In this document: piece after piece, positions 8,173 through 17,239 of the stretch | Position numbering within the stretch: the first letter of the stretch is position 1 | How the letters are laid out: the number at the start of each line of letters is the position of its first letter | Origin: Acidobacteriota bacterium | Lineage (GTDB): Bacteria; Acidobacteriota; Terriglobia; Terriglobales; Acidobacteriaceae | Length of the DNA stretch: 64,000 nt | Reading direction: 5' to 3' | Assembly: GCA_018268895.1 (NCBI GenBank) | Contig: JAFDVP010000001.1 | Coordinates: 1,178,001-1,242,000 of the forward strand | Program-made: the position numbers and the translations under genes | The notes under the pieces: generated by a model | The model's database searches: none | Told to the model about the DNA's origin: nothing | What the model saw: only the letters and a program-made list of their open reading frames with translations

Positions 8173-9300
8173 ATGCCCGCGGCCACCTTAAAGATTCCAG
8201 GCATTCCCCTCCCCGCAAGGCTGCGTGCTCGTCGACACACCTTCACTTTCCAATTATTCCTATCCTTCCTGGCTTCGGCAGCCCTGCCTCTCGCAGGTTG
8301 CCATGCAAAGATTCCGGAAACCCCGACAGGAAGCCCGATCAACGTTCATCCACCTCTCGGGCTTCCGCCGGTGCCCATCCCTGCCGGCAATCCACCTACG
8401 CTGCAGACCATAGCACTCGGGCGCCAGCTCTTCTACGAGCGACGTTTATCAAAGGACAATTCCCTCTCCTGCGCCTCCTGCCATAACCCGAAGCTCGACT
8501 TTACCGACGGCCGCAGAGTCGCACAAGGCGTCGGGGGAGCGACCGGGGTCCGCAACGTCCCTACTGTCCTCAATGCGGCATATCTTCCGCTGTTGTTCTG
8601 GGACGGACGTGCCCACGACCTCGAACAACAGGCTGGCAGCCCCATTGCCGATCCCATTGAGATGAATCAATCGCATAAAGTAACTGTATCCAAACTGGCG
8701 AAGGACCCGGCTTATCGAACAATGTTCGCTGAGGCCTTCGGAAGCAGTGACATAACGATTGGGAGGGTCGAAAAGGCACTGGCCAGCTTTGAGCGCACAG
8801 TGCTGAGTGGAAACTCGGCCTTTGACCGGTACCAGTACGACGGCGACAACAAGTCCCTGTCGCCTGCACAGCAGCGCGGCCTCGCCATCTTTATTGACCC
8901 CAACAAAGGCAACTGCTCCGCCTGCCACACCATCGATCCCAAGCATGCGCTGTTTACTGACGGCAAATTCCACAACATCGGCGTAGGGGTTGATGATGAG
9001 GGAAATCTGAAAGACCTGGGCCGTTACAACGAGACACACATTGACTCGGACAGAGGGGCCTTCAAAACGCCAACCTTGCGCAATGTCGCGAACACGGCAC
9101 CGTATATGCACGATGGAAGCCTTCAGACACTGAAACAGGTCGTCGATTTCTATGCCGGTGGAGGAAACTCCAACCTGCATCTCGATAAGAACATCAAAAC
9201 GATCAAGCTGTCCGGCCAGGACCGAGCTGACCTTGTAGAGTTTTTAGAGTCACTGACCGGCGAACTCCCTCCCAACGTTGGGCCTCCTGAAAAGAGATAA
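8173..9300 (+). CDS. Di-haem cytochrome c peroxidase/MauG-family lipoprotein
   Basis: 375 residues. The N-terminus has a hydrophobic stretch ending in LAGC, a lipobox, so a lipid-anchored exported protein is likely. Two CxxCH haem sites are seen: CASCH (Cys100, Cys103, His104) and CSACH (Cys248, Cys251, His252), with the family signatures FWDGRA, GKFHNIGVG and FKTPTLRNVANTAPYMHDGS. Family members reduce hydrogen peroxide or, in MauG, oxidise protein residues; the target here is unknown. It heads a three-gene plus-strand operon with a cupredoxin and a YVTN propeller, divergent from the PQQ-like operon. No strong SD precedes ATG 8173. Confidence 0.92.
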   Translation: MPAATLKIPGIPLPARLRARRHTFTFQLFLSFLASAALPLAGCHAKIPETPTGSPINVHPPLGLPPVPIPAGNPPTLQTIALGRQLFYERRLSKDNSLSCASCHNPKLDFTDGRRVAQGVGGATGVRNVPTVLNAAYLPLLFWDGRAHDLEQQAGSPIADPIEMNQSHKVTVSKLAKDPAYRTMFAEAFGSSDITIGRVEKALASFERTVLSGNSAFDRYQYDGDNKSLSPAQQRGLAIFIDPNKGNCSACHTIDPKHALFTDGKFHNIGVGVDDEGNLKDLGRYNETHIDSDRGAFKTPTLRNVANTAPYMHDGSLQTLKQVVDFYAGGGNSNLHLDKNIKTIKLSGQDRADLVEFLESLTGELPPNVGPPEKR

Positions 9301-9307
9301 GCGCTCT

Positions 9308-10087
9308 ATGAAAAAGACACAATTTGCAATCTGCCTCTCCCTCTCCTTTATAGTTGCGTGCTCTGGCTGCTCGCGTAACCTCTCTCAGAGTGCCCCGAAA
9401 GAAGCCACGCCCCAACCTCCGCAGTACTTCCATGTTGATCCCGCTACAGCCGCGGAGATCGCTGGCAAGGTATCTTACATCGGACCGAAGCCAACACCGA
9501 AGAAGATCGATATGAGCGAAGATCCTGCCTGCGTCTCGGCACATCACGGCCAGGCGTTCGATGAATCGCTGATTGTTGGGCGCAACCACTCTCTGGCAAA
9601 CGCCTTCATTTACATCAAGAGCGGTCTTGAGGGAAAGACATTCGAGGTTCCGGCGACACCTGTCGTCATCGATCAGAACGGCTGTTGGTTCCATCCGCAT
9701 GTGATGGGAGTCCAGACGAACCAGGTGGTGAAGATCGTCAACTCCGATCCTGTAACGCACAACATCCATCCCATGGCCGAGGTCAATCGCGAATGGAACC
9801 ACAGTCAGGGGCCGGGAGATCCTGTGCTCACCCGAAAATTCGTCAAGCCTGAGATCATGATCCCAGTCAAATGCAATATCCATAGCTGGATGCGCGCGTA
9901 TATCGGCGTTCTCGATCACCCCTACTTCGCCGTGTCGAAGGACGACGGCACCTTCAAGATTCCAAATCTTCCGCCAGGAACGTATACGCTTGCCATATGG
10001 CAGGAGAAGCTAGGCACCCAGGAGCAGCAGATTACAATCGCTCCCGGACAACATGCCGTCGCAGACTTCACCTTCAAAGGAAAATAG
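9308..10087 (+). CDS. Cupredoxin-like lipoprotein with carboxypeptidase-regulatory-like tail
   Basis: 259 residues, ATG 9308, 7 bp after the peroxidase stop. The signal sequence ends in VAC/SGC, suggesting a lipoprotein. The middle carries a type-1-copper-like arrangement: HNIH (His151/His154), Cys189 in KCNIHSWM with His192 and Met195. The C-terminus (DDGTFKIPNLPPGTYTLAIW) is a carboxypeptidase-regulatory-like beta-sandwich. Proteins of this build occur beside cytochromes c and may shuttle electrons; that role is inferred here. The next gene follows after 3 bp. Confidence 0.8.
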   Translation: MKKTQFAICLSLSFIVACSGCSRNLSQSAPKEATPQPPQYFHVDPATAAEIAGKVSYIGPKPTPKKIDMSEDPACVSAHHGQAFDESLIVGRNHSLANAFIYIKSGLEGKTFEVPATPVVIDQNGCWFHPHVMGVQTNQVVKIVNSDPVTHNIHPMAEVNREWNHSQGPGDPVLTRKFVKPEIMIPVKCNIHSWMRAYIGVLDHPYFAVSKDDGTFKIPNLPPGTYTLAIWQEKLGTQEQQITIAPGQHAVADFTFKGK

Positions 10088-10090
10088 ATC

Positions 10091-11158
10091 ATGCGCTTTG
10101 CCTTGAGTTCGCGTTGGATGCTGGCAGGTCTTCTCGTTATCGCCGGCTGCAAATCACAGAGCACCACTCCCGCGGCCAAGGAAGCAGTTCCAGTCGCGTC
10201 CGGTGCGCCAAAGATCTACGTCACCAACGAGGTCTCCGGCGACCTTTCCATCATCGACAGCGGCAATTGGAACGTCCTGGCAACAGTTCCTCTCGGCAAA
10301 CGACCTCGCGGCATTCACGCCAGTCCCGACCAGAAGACGTTGTACGTTGCGCTCAGCGGAACTCCCATTGCCGGTCCTGACGTCGACGAGAGCACCCTGC
10401 CGCCACCGGACAAAAGCGCCGATGGCATAGGTGTCTTCGATGTAGCGACGAATAAGCTCGTCAAAATCATCAACGGAGGATCCGATCCCGAGAACTTCGA
10501 CATCAGTCTCGACGGCAAACAGCTCTACATCTCGAATGAAGACATCTCCGCCGTCAGCATCATCGATATTGCGTCGGGATCGATCGTCAAGACGCTCAAA
10601 ATTGGAGCGCAACCGGAAGGTGTGAAGATAACGCCAGATGGCAAGCAGGTCTACGTAACTTCGGAAGAGACCAGCGAAGTTGCCGTACTCGATCTTGCTG
10701 CTGGAAAGATCGTATCGACGATCAAGGTAGGGCATCGCCCAAGAAACATCGCTTTCATGCCTGATGGCAAGCATGCCTATGTCAATGCGGAGAACGATGG
10801 AACCGTTACGCTGCTGGACACTCAGAAGCATAAGATCGTCAAGACAATACAGATTGGGCAGGCCGGGCTGATCAAGCCGATGTTCGTGCTGCTCTCACCC
10901 GATGCAAGCCGCCTCTACGTCAGCACGGGACGTGGCCACAAGGTCTTCATCGTCGACACGGCAACGAATGCCATTCTAAACTCTGTTGAGGTGGGGCAAA
11001 GGCCATGGGGCCTCGCGCTCTCACCCGACGGCAAAACACTCTACTCTGCCAACGGGCCTTCCAACGACGTCACTGCTGTCGCATTGCCAGACGCGACCGT
11101 GATCAAAAAGATCAAGGCGGGAACCGGCCCCTGGGGGATTGTTGTCCTGAAGAACTGA
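10091..11158 (+). CDS. YVTN-repeat beta-propeller lipoprotein
   Basis: 355 residues with lipobox VIAGC (Cys20). Repeats of about 42 residues carry the YVTN signature: IYVTNEVSGDLSIID, LYVALSG, LYISNEDISAVSIID, VYVTSEETSEVAVLD, AYVNAENDGTVTLLD, LYVSTGRGHKVFIVD, LYSANGPSNDVTAV, interleaved with conserved GxxP..I/V..SPDG turns. That makes a seven-bladed propeller. Such proteins accompany quinoprotein and cytochrome systems as periplasmic binding or scaffold proteins; no catalytic residues are recognised. Third gene of the operon, 3 bp after the cupredoxin. Its stop abuts that of the convergent anti-sigma gene with no spacer. Confidence 0.88.
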   Translation: MRFALSSRWMLAGLLVIAGCKSQSTTPAAKEAVPVASGAPKIYVTNEVSGDLSIIDSGNWNVLATVPLGKRPRGIHASPDQKTLYVALSGTPIAGPDVDESTLPPPDKSADGIGVFDVATNKLVKIINGGSDPENFDISLDGKQLYISNEDISAVSIIDIASGSIVKTLKIGAQPEGVKITPDGKQVYVTSEETSEVAVLDLAAGKIVSTIKVGHRPRNIAFMPDGKHAYVNAENDGTVTLLDTQKHKIVKTIQIGQAGLIKPMFVLLSPDASRLYVSTGRGHKVFIVDTATNAILNSVEVGQRPWGLALSPDGKTLYSANGPSNDVTAVALPDATVIKKIKAGTGPWGIVVLKN

Positions 11159-11953
11159 TCACACGGGCTTTGTCGTGTGGAAGTACTTTTGATATGCGAC
11201 GATCCAGTTCGTCGAGATGTCCCTCTGCGCTTCGGCAAGGTCAATTTTGCCATCGCAGACCATCCTGTGCAGGTGACGCTCCAGCGCATCCTTCGCCTCG
11301 GCATTCCATTGCGAGGAGTGATAGGGCTGCGGCCAGAGATTATGAATGTCATTCGTTCCGCCCAGTTGCGGATTGATCAGGTAATCCACCTGAAACTCCG
11401 TCCCTTGCCGCTCGCTGGAGACTCCGTATTCGTGGAAGACCTTCTTTTGGATCGACGAAGGAACTGCCGGATCGAGATCGTCATCGTCCTGTGCCATACA
11501 CAACTCCTGTAGCGCAACCTGCCGGACAACGCCAGGCGTCAGCCCTCTATCTGGCAGCATGGCCATCGCGCTTGTGGGCCGAGAACTGCCAGATCCAAAT
11601 GTTTTGCCAATCCCTGCGAGGGCCAGTGCAATGACAATGACCGCGGCTGCCATCTGCGGAATACGTCTCCGGACGATCAACCACCCAATTGGACTTGTAT
11701 GACGTTCTTGTTCTGCCTCAAGCAACTTCACCATCAATTGCTCACGTACCGCTGCATTGCCATCTGTCTGTTTTGACCGTGCGAAGAGGTCCCTTAGCTG
11801 CACGGCACTCCGATCGATCCCGGACATCCTGTGGCGGCAATCTGAACACTGGTGAATGTGCAGCTCAATTCGGGTCATCTCGGCAGGAGGCAATTCTCCA
11901 TCGATATAGCGAATGGCTTCAAGTAGGACGACATGCTGTTCACTTTTCTGCAT
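11159..11953 (-). CDS. Zinc-finger anti-sigma factor
   Basis: 264 residues. The N-terminus holds the anti-sigma zinc motif His32-x3-Cys36-x2-Cys39 (HIHQCSDC), and a single membrane segment follows at about residues 94-111 (MAAAVIVIALALAGIG). The C-terminal extracytoplasmic part (about 150 residues) matches no domain I recognise; its aspartate-rich AQDDDDLDP and repeated tryptophan/histidine pattern could be a sensor. It starts 11 bp after the stop of the ECF sigma gene, so the two are co-transcribed and the protein presumably sequesters that sigma factor at the membrane. Confidence 0.82.
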   Translation of the reverse strand: MQKSEQHVVLLEAIRYIDGELPPAEMTRIELHIHQCSDCRHRMSGIDRSAVQLRDLFARSKQTDGNAAVREQLMVKLLEAEQERHTSPIGWLIVRRRIPQMAAAVIVIALALAGIGKTFGSGSSRPTSAMAMLPDRGLTPGVVRQVALQELCMAQDDDDLDPAVPSSIQKKVFHEYGVSSERQGTEFQVDYLINPQLGGTNDIHNLWPQPYHSSQWNAEAKDALERHLHRMVCDGKIDLAEAQRDISTNWIVAYQKYFHTTKPV

Positions 11954-11964
11954 GATGACCTCCG

Positions 11965-12513
11965 CTAAATCTCAATCAACTTGCCAAAGGATCGCGATAG
12001 CGATTTGTGCACAAACCCAAGAGAGACGTTCAACACACTCGATATATCTCTATACTTCAACCCCTCTGATCTCAACTGCAGACAGAGCCGATCCATCTCA
12101 GGCAACGTAAGAAATATATTCTGCAGCCTGCGCTGCTGCTCGCTGAACAGCACTTCATCCTCGGGGCTGAAGACGGCAACAGGAATCCCCTGCTCCTTCC
12201 AGCCCTCTGTTCGTCCCGACAAGGCATACAAAGTCCTGCGCTTGAGTGCCAGACGATGTGCCACACGGAATACCCAACCCGCCAGATTGCTGCGCGGTTT
12301 CCCTGCTTTCAGGTGCCGGAATAGCGCAAGAAAGGTCTCCTGAATAACGTCTTCCGCGTCCGGGGGCTTCAGACCAAGTGACGCGACATATCGCAGCAAC
12401 CGTGGACGATATTCTTCGTGGAGACAGAGCACCTCACTCTCTGGCGATTCGTCGCAGTCGCGCAACTCGCCACTCAAGAGCGTTTTGACTGATGTAGCGA
12501 GTGAGTTAGTCAT
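11965..12513 (-). CDS. ECF-type sigma-70 factor
   Basis: 182 residues from ATG 12513 (MTNSLATSVKTL), preceded by GGGGAAGAG; an in-frame start at 12612 would run into the neighbouring promoter. Region 2 is shown by EEYRPRLLRYVASLGLKPPDAEDVIQETF split around the DAEDVIQETFLALF core, and region 4 by LPEMDRLCLQLRSEGLKY and DISSVLNVSLGFVHKSL (helix-turn-helix). It directs RNA polymerase to stress or envelope promoters and is probably held by the adjacent anti-sigma factor. Divergent from the response-regulator gene. Confidence 0.9.
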   Translation of the reverse strand: MTNSLATSVKTLLSGELRDCDESPESEVLCLHEEYRPRLLRYVASLGLKPPDAEDVIQETFLALFRHLKAGKPRSNLAGWVFRVAHRLALKRRTLYALSGRTEGWKEQGIPVAVFSPEDEVLFSEQQRRLQNIFLTLPEMDRLCLQLRSEGLKYRDISSVLNVSLGFVHKSLSRSFGKLIEI

Positions 12514-12611
12514 ACACAGGTCTCTTCCCCGAATTTGACTGCGTAGTCCCACGCTGAATATGTAGCCTGAAAACGCTGTCGATCGCTTGCGGCGATAAGC
12601 TGAAAATATCA

Positions 12612-12646
12612 TTAAGGTGATCTTAAGTATTGCTTGTGATACTTAA
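12612..12646 (+). promoter_or_regulatory. Probable response-regulator box and -10 of the two-component operon
   Basis: TTAAG at 12612-12616 is repeated at 12623-12627, 11 bp apart (one helical turn), the spacing used by OmpR/PhoB-type regulators. A possible -10, GATACT, follows at 12638-12643, ten bases after the second repeat. TTAAGTAT (12623-12630) and ATACTTAA (12639-12646) also form an 8-bp inverted repeat. The geometry suggests autoregulation of the gene starting at 12662. Confidence 0.5.
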
Positions 12647-12661
12647 AACCAGGGCTGAACG

Positions 12662-13342
12662 ATGCGGGTTTTATTGGTCGAAGACGAGCAACGGCTTGCA
12701 GAGAATGTCGTGGCAGCACTGCGTGAGGTCGGTTTGGCGGTCGATCACGCTGGAGATGGATCCACGGCGTCACTTCTCGCGGACCAGGACGTCTACGACG
12801 CCATTGTCCTGGACCTGATGCTTCCCGGAAAGAGCGGCCAGAAGGTACTCAGCGATCTCAGGCAGAGGGGATTGCACACACCAGTACTGATTCTGACGGC
12901 TCAGGAAGGCAAGGAGTCAATTATTCAATTGCTCAACGCCGGCGCCGACGATTATCTTGGCAAGCCATTCGATCTCGGAGAACTCATCGCGCGGGTCAAG
13001 GCGCTTATTCGCCGGGGAAAGGGCAAGGCAACCTCAGTGCTGGCGATGGGAGAGATTGAGGTCAATACCGTTAACCAGACCGTTCATCGTCACAACCAGC
13101 CAATAGAGCTCTCACCCACCGAGTACCGCATATTGGAATACCTGATGCACCGTCCGCGTGCAGTCGTCTCAAAGCAGGAGTTGCTGGAACATCTTTACGA
13201 TTTTGATTGGGAGCATCACTCCAACGTCATTGAAGCTCACATCTCCAACCTTCGAAGAAAACTCAACCGCGCCGACTCCGAACCGCTGATCGAAACGTTA
13301 CGTCACAGAGGCTATCGCCTCCGAAGCGGGGACGTATCGTGA
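12662..13342 (+). CDS. OmpR/PhoB-family response regulator
   Basis: 226 residues. The receiver domain (1-118) has the acidic pair VEDE near the start, the phospho-acceptor Asp in YDAIVLDLMLPG, a Thr in VLILTAQEG and the Lys in LGKPFDLGE. The C-terminal winged helix (about 128-222) shows PIELSPTEYRILEYLMHRP, VIEAHISNLRRKLN and ETLRHRGYRL. It is phosphorylated by the histidine kinase encoded next, whose GTG start overlaps this stop by 4 bp. The stimulus is unknown. The upstream TTAAG direct repeat is a likely self-binding site. Confidence 0.94.
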   Translation: MRVLLVEDEQRLAENVVAALREVGLAVDHAGDGSTASLLADQDVYDAIVLDLMLPGKSGQKVLSDLRQRGLHTPVLILTAQEGKESIIQLLNAGADDYLGKPFDLGELIARVKALIRRGKGKATSVLAMGEIEVNTVNQTVHRHNQPIELSPTEYRILEYLMHRPRAVVSKQELLEHLYDFDWEHHSNVIEAHISNLRRKLNRADSEPLIETLRHRGYRLRSGDVS

Positions 13343-14808
13343 AAAACGGCCTCATCTCGATTACGCGCCGCCTCGTACTGACCGTGCTGGCGCTTGAAGT
13401 TCTCTCTGCACTCGCTCTTATTACCGCAGTGGCTGTTCGCGAGCGGCACCTTGAGATGAAGGCATTCGACGCAACTCTTGTGGGCACTGCGGACTCCCTC
13501 ATGGGAGCAGTACAGGACGCGGAAGATGAGCACGACAATGTACTCCTCGATCTCCGTGATATGCACCTCAACAAAAACGCGATCTATCGCGTGGTAGACG
13601 AAAGCGGAAAGGTTCTCGGATCTCAGGGAGATGTGGTTACTGCTTTCAGTGGCTATTCCTCATCTCCTGGATTTCACAACGTTACCGTTGCAGGGAGACA
13701 TTACCGCCTATATGTCATCCACGGAGTTCGCGTCATCGACCCTGGCGCGCCTACAGGGGGTGTCACGCATCACATCAACATCCTTTACGGCATGCCGTTC
13801 GGGCGTGTATGGCACGAGGTCGTGGAGGCAATCCGCTTTTTCATTTTTGCAACGGCCCTCCTGCTAGGCATCACGACAGTTGTCATGCTGTGGTTCATCA
13901 AGAAATACCTCTCACCCTTACATGAACTGGCTCGCGAGGCCGATGGCATCAGTTCGAAGAACTGGACGTTCGAGGCTCCGTCCAGTGCCAGGAACACCGT
14001 GGAGCTCCGCCCGCTTACGGACGCTCTTGAGGCTGCGCTGGCAAGGCTGCAACGCGCGTTCGAGCAGCAGCGGCGTTTTACCAGCGATGCCGCGCACGAG
14101 CTGAAAACCGATGTTGCCATCGTGAAGTCTTCCCTGCAATTGCTCTCTATGCGCAGGCGAACTCAAGATGAGTACAGCCACGGTCTTGCGCTCAGCCTTG
14201 AAGATTTTGCGCGCCTTGAAGAAACCGTGCAAAGAATGCTCACGCTTGCCCGCCTGGAACAGTCGCCGGACGATACTCCCCACAGCACTTCCGCCAACTG
14301 CTCACTGAGCGAGGCCATGGAGGAAGCAATCCATCAAAGCAGCTATTTGGCCCGGTTGAAGACAATCGATATTGTCTTTACCTCTGTCACAAATACTGTG
14401 GTGCCGCTCGACCATCGTGACGCTTTATTGTTGTGCTCCAACGTCCTTCTCAACGCGTTGCAACATTCCAGCAAAGAGAGTTCGATTCACATTGCGCTTG
14501 AAGCTGAAGCCGGGAACATGCTTCTGACGGTTCGCGATCATGGCGAGGGTGTTCCTCTTGAAGACCTGCCCTACCTCTTCGAGCCGTTTTATCGTGGCGA
14601 CCCGTCACGGAGCCGAAAGAGCGGAGGAACAGGGCTCGGACTTTCTATCTGCAAAGCCATATGCGAGCGCGTAGGTGGTGCTATACGAATATCCAACCAC
14701 GACGATGGCGGGGTCGTTGTAAATGTCACGCTTCCAGTTGTTGTCGCGCACACAGCCGAACCTTCCGCCGTCCCCCTCTCACCAATCAAGGTGCCTGGCC
14801 GTCCCTAG
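13339..14808 (+). CDS. Membrane sensor histidine kinase
   Basis: 489 residues, GTG start overlapping the regulator stop. Two membrane segments (about residues 10-32 and 158-183) flank a periplasmic sensor region of about 125 residues; a HAMP linker follows ([19 protein letters not shown]). The H-box is [15 protein letters not shown]: His, Glu and Thr are present, but the usual Pro after Thr is Asp. The ATPase domain has the N-box [32 protein letters not shown] and [13 protein letters not shown]. The kinase phosphorylates the preceding regulator. The ligand is unknown. The stop shares CTAG with the convergent threonine aldolase stop. Confidence 0.92.
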   Translation: MKNGLISITRRLVLTVLALEVLSALALITAVAVRERHLEMKAFDATLVGTADSLMGAVQDAEDEHDNVLLDLRDMHLNKNAIYRVVDESGKVLGSQGDVVTAFSGYSSSPGFHNVTVAGRHYRLYVIHGVRVIDPGAPTGGVTHHINILYGMPFGRVWHEVVEAIRFFIFATALLLGITTVVMLWFIKKYLSPLHELAREADGISSKNWTFEAPSSARNTVELRPLTDALEAALARLQRAFEQQRRFTSDAAHELKTDVAIVKSSLQLLSMRRRTQDEYSHGLALSLEDFARLEETVQRMLTLARLEQSPDDTPHSTSANCSLSEAMEEAIHQSSYLARLKTIDIVFTSVTNTVVPLDHRDALLLCSNVLLNALQHSSKESSIHIALEAEAGNMLLTVRDHGEGVPLEDLPYLFEPFYRGDPSRSRKSGGTGLGLSICKAICERVGGAIRISNHDDGGVVVNVTLPVVVAHTAEPSAVPLSPIKVPGRP

Positions 14809-15851
14809 AGCTTTGCAGACGGGAGACTTGAAAGCTCCTCCGTCACAATCCCGGCGGCAAGCTCACACATCTCTCCGCTCACATCGAGGTGTGTCACAAA
14901 TCTTACCGAGTGCGGACCAACAGCGCTCGCAAGCACCCCCTTGCCCTTCAACGCAGAACAGAAGGCTGCGGCATCGTAGCCTCCTCTCAGGTTGAAAATT
15001 ACGATATTCGTTTGCACTGCGTCCAGGTCAATCTCTACGTTCGCTCCACTCGCAACCGCTTCAGCAAGAATCCGCGCATTGGCGTGGTCCTCTCCCAGCC
15101 GCTTCGGCATCTCATGCAGGGCAAGGAGCCCAGCCGCTGCCAGCACTCCTGCCTGCCGCATCCCGCCACCCAACGCCTTGCGAAACGAACGTGCTCTTTC
15201 GATCAATTGGGCCGTTCCCAATAGCATCGAACCCACCGGCGCACCGAGCCCCTTCGACAGGCAGAACATCACCGTGTCGAACCCTGCGGTGAGCTCAGCA
15301 ACGCTCGTACCCAACGCGGCAGCCGCGTTAAAAACTCTTGCGCCGTCCAGATGCACCGGGAGTCCGGCCTCTTCCGCGCCGCGCCAGATCTCCTTCATCA
15401 CTTCCAGAGGAGTCACCGTTCCGCCTGCCATGTTGTGCGTATTCTCAATGCACACCATGCCTGTAGGTTGCCGGTAATAAATCTTCGGGCCAATGGCGCG
15501 GCGAATCTTCTCCCAGGTCAGGACTCCTCGTTCCCCCTCAACCGTCCGTGGCTGGCAGCCGGAAAACGCCGCCATCGTCGCCATCTCCCAATCCATCACA
15601 TGTGCCCGCGCCTCGCAGATAACCTCCTGCCCATGCTCCGTGTGCAAACGAATGGCGATCTGGTTCCCCATCGATCCAGTCGGAACAAAGATTGCTGCCT
15701 CCTTCCCGAAGATTCTGGCAGCGTCACTCTCCAGTCGGTTCACCGTTGGATCCTCGCCGTATACATCGTCTCCTACTTCAGCTTCCGCCATGGCTTGTCT
15801 CATGGCCGCTGTAGGCCTCGTTACCGTGTCGCTGCGAAGATCGATTGTCAT
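14805..15851 (-). CDS. ltaE: Low-specificity L-threonine aldolase
   Basis: 348 residues, the usual length. It matches the PLP-dependent beta-eliminating lyase family throughout: [61 protein letters not shown] and the Schiff-base lysine region [18 protein letters not shown]. It cleaves L-threonine/L-allo-threonine to glycine and acetaldehyde in the cytoplasm. It stands alone between a two-component operon and hemW; its stop overlaps the kinase stop by 4 bp on the other strand. Confidence 0.94.
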   Translation of the reverse strand: MTIDLRSDTVTRPTAAMRQAMAEAEVGDDVYGEDPTVNRLESDAARIFGKEAAIFVPTGSMGNQIAIRLHTEHGQEVICEARAHVMDWEMATMAAFSGCQPRTVEGERGVLTWEKIRRAIGPKIYYRQPTGMVCIENTHNMAGGTVTPLEVMKEIWRGAEEAGLPVHLDGARVFNAAAALGTSVAELTAGFDTVMFCLSKGLGAPVGSMLLGTAQLIERARSFRKALGGGMRQAGVLAAAGLLALHEMPKRLGEDHANARILAEAVASGANVEIDLDAVQTNIVIFNLRGGYDAAAFCSALKGKGVLASAVGPHSVRFVTHLDVSGEMCELAAGIVTEELSSLPSAKL

Positions 15852-15887
15852 GCCCGCCTCTCTCCTCCCAAAGTGCAGGAGCTACAC

Positions 15888-17114
15888 CTACGTCGCTACA
15901 GCAAGCAGCAGCCTGCTGAAGACTTCGTTCGAAGCCATGCGTCCACGCGCCGTCAATCGAACACACTCGCCGTCGATCTGCACCATGCCTGCTTCCCTCG
16001 CCTCGAGTACCGCTGGCATTACGCTCTGCACCGAAGCAAAGCCAAATCTCTCACGCAACACATCGAGATCGACTCCTTCGTTCAATCGAAGCCCAAGAAA
16101 CAATGACTCCTCAAAGGATGCATCTCGTCGAACGGCCTCGTGTTCTGGAGTCTTACTGAATGGCAGCAGTGACAATACCCCGTCCGCGCTCCCCATGTAG
16201 GTATTCAAGTTGTCAATGTTCTGAAAACGAATCGCTTCCCCTTCGTGCTTGAGCCGCGGCAGCATTGAATGCGCATCAAGACCGAAGCCCAAATAAGGCA
16301 GGCGCCTCCAATACTTCAAATTGTGCTTCGACTTACGGCCTTCACACGCAAAATTCGATATCTCATATTGCCGAATACCGGCTGCGTCAAGCATCTCGCA
16401 GCTTCTCTCGTAAAATGCAGCTGCCTCGTCCTCCGAAGGCATTACGTCCGCGCCGTAACGCACGCCGCCAGAGATCACCTCGCGTCCCAGTCGCGAGTCC
16501 TCGTCGATCTCCAGCATGTACACGCTCACATGGTCGACTCCGCAGGCAATCGCCCGCTGTACCGACTCGCGCCAACTCGCCTCCGTCTGGTGCGGCAGGC
16601 CCGCAATCAGATCCAAGCCGATCGAGTTCACTCCTGCCGCACGCAGCCGCGCGATCTCCGCCTCGCACTGCGCGCCGGTATGTAGCCGTCCCACCGCCGC
16701 AGACTCGCGGTCCACAAACGATTGCACTCCCAGGCTCACGCGGTTCACACCCTGCCACAGCAGTTCCGTCAGCGTCTTCTCTTCAAGCTGCCCGGGAGCA
16801 CACTCCAGCGTTGTTTCCGCGCCCGCGGTCACATCGAACGCATTCCGAAGCGCAGCGAAGATGCGCCTGAACTGCTCGTCCGAAAGAAGACTCGGGGTTC
16901 CGCCGCCGAAGTAGATCGAGTCCGCCTCGCGCCCGAGCTCTGCCTCCATCCGCTCCGCGCGCTCTCCCGCCCCGCGTATCTCTTCGCACAACCGGTCGAC
17001 ATAACCGTCCATCCTCCCCGGCGCAAACGCATCCGAGGCAAAGTTGCAGAAGCTGCACTTCGCCTTGCAGAACGGCACCGAAAGATAGAGTCCTACGCGA
17101 TGATCTGCCGTCAC
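15888..17114 (-). CDS. hemW: HemW-like radical SAM protein (annotated coproporphyrinogen III oxidase-like)
   Basis: 408 residues from GTG 17114, preceded by AGGTGAGG; the reading frame is open to 17264, but that would overlap the divergent DUF1223 gene. The N-terminal radical-SAM motif is PFCKAKCSFCNF (Cx3Cx2C with no fourth Cys, the HemW rather than HemN pattern), followed by SIYFGGGTPSLL, LECAPGQLEE, RVSLGVQSF and GLDLIAGLPHQT. C-terminal HemN-type domain: EESLFLGLRLNEGVDL. HemW proteins bind haem and act in haem delivery; true CPO activity is unlikely. Confidence 0.9.
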   Translation of the reverse strand: MTADHRVGLYLSVPFCKAKCSFCNFASDAFAPGRMDGYVDRLCEEIRGAGERAERMEAELGREADSIYFGGGTPSLLSDEQFRRIFAALRNAFDVTAGAETTLECAPGQLEEKTLTELLWQGVNRVSLGVQSFVDRESAAVGRLHTGAQCEAEIARLRAAGVNSIGLDLIAGLPHQTEASWRESVQRAIACGVDHVSVYMLEIDEDSRLGREVISGGVRYGADVMPSEDEAAAFYERSCEMLDAAGIRQYEISNFACEGRKSKHNLKYWRRLPYLGFGLDAHSMLPRLKHEGEAIRFQNIDNLNTYMGSADGVLSLLPFSKTPEHEAVRRDASFEESLFLGLRLNEGVDLDVLRERFGFASVQSVMPAVLEAREAGMVQIDGECVRLTARGRMASNEVFSRLLLAVAT

Positions 17115-17239
17115 AACAACCTCACCTGCTATTTTTTCACGGACACGCTTTTCTTTGTGACCAATAACCTCGTGCTCGAATCCAACAGGTCGATAGAATC
17201 GTCCACGAAGGTCAGGGACGATTCGAAAGGACTCCAGGG

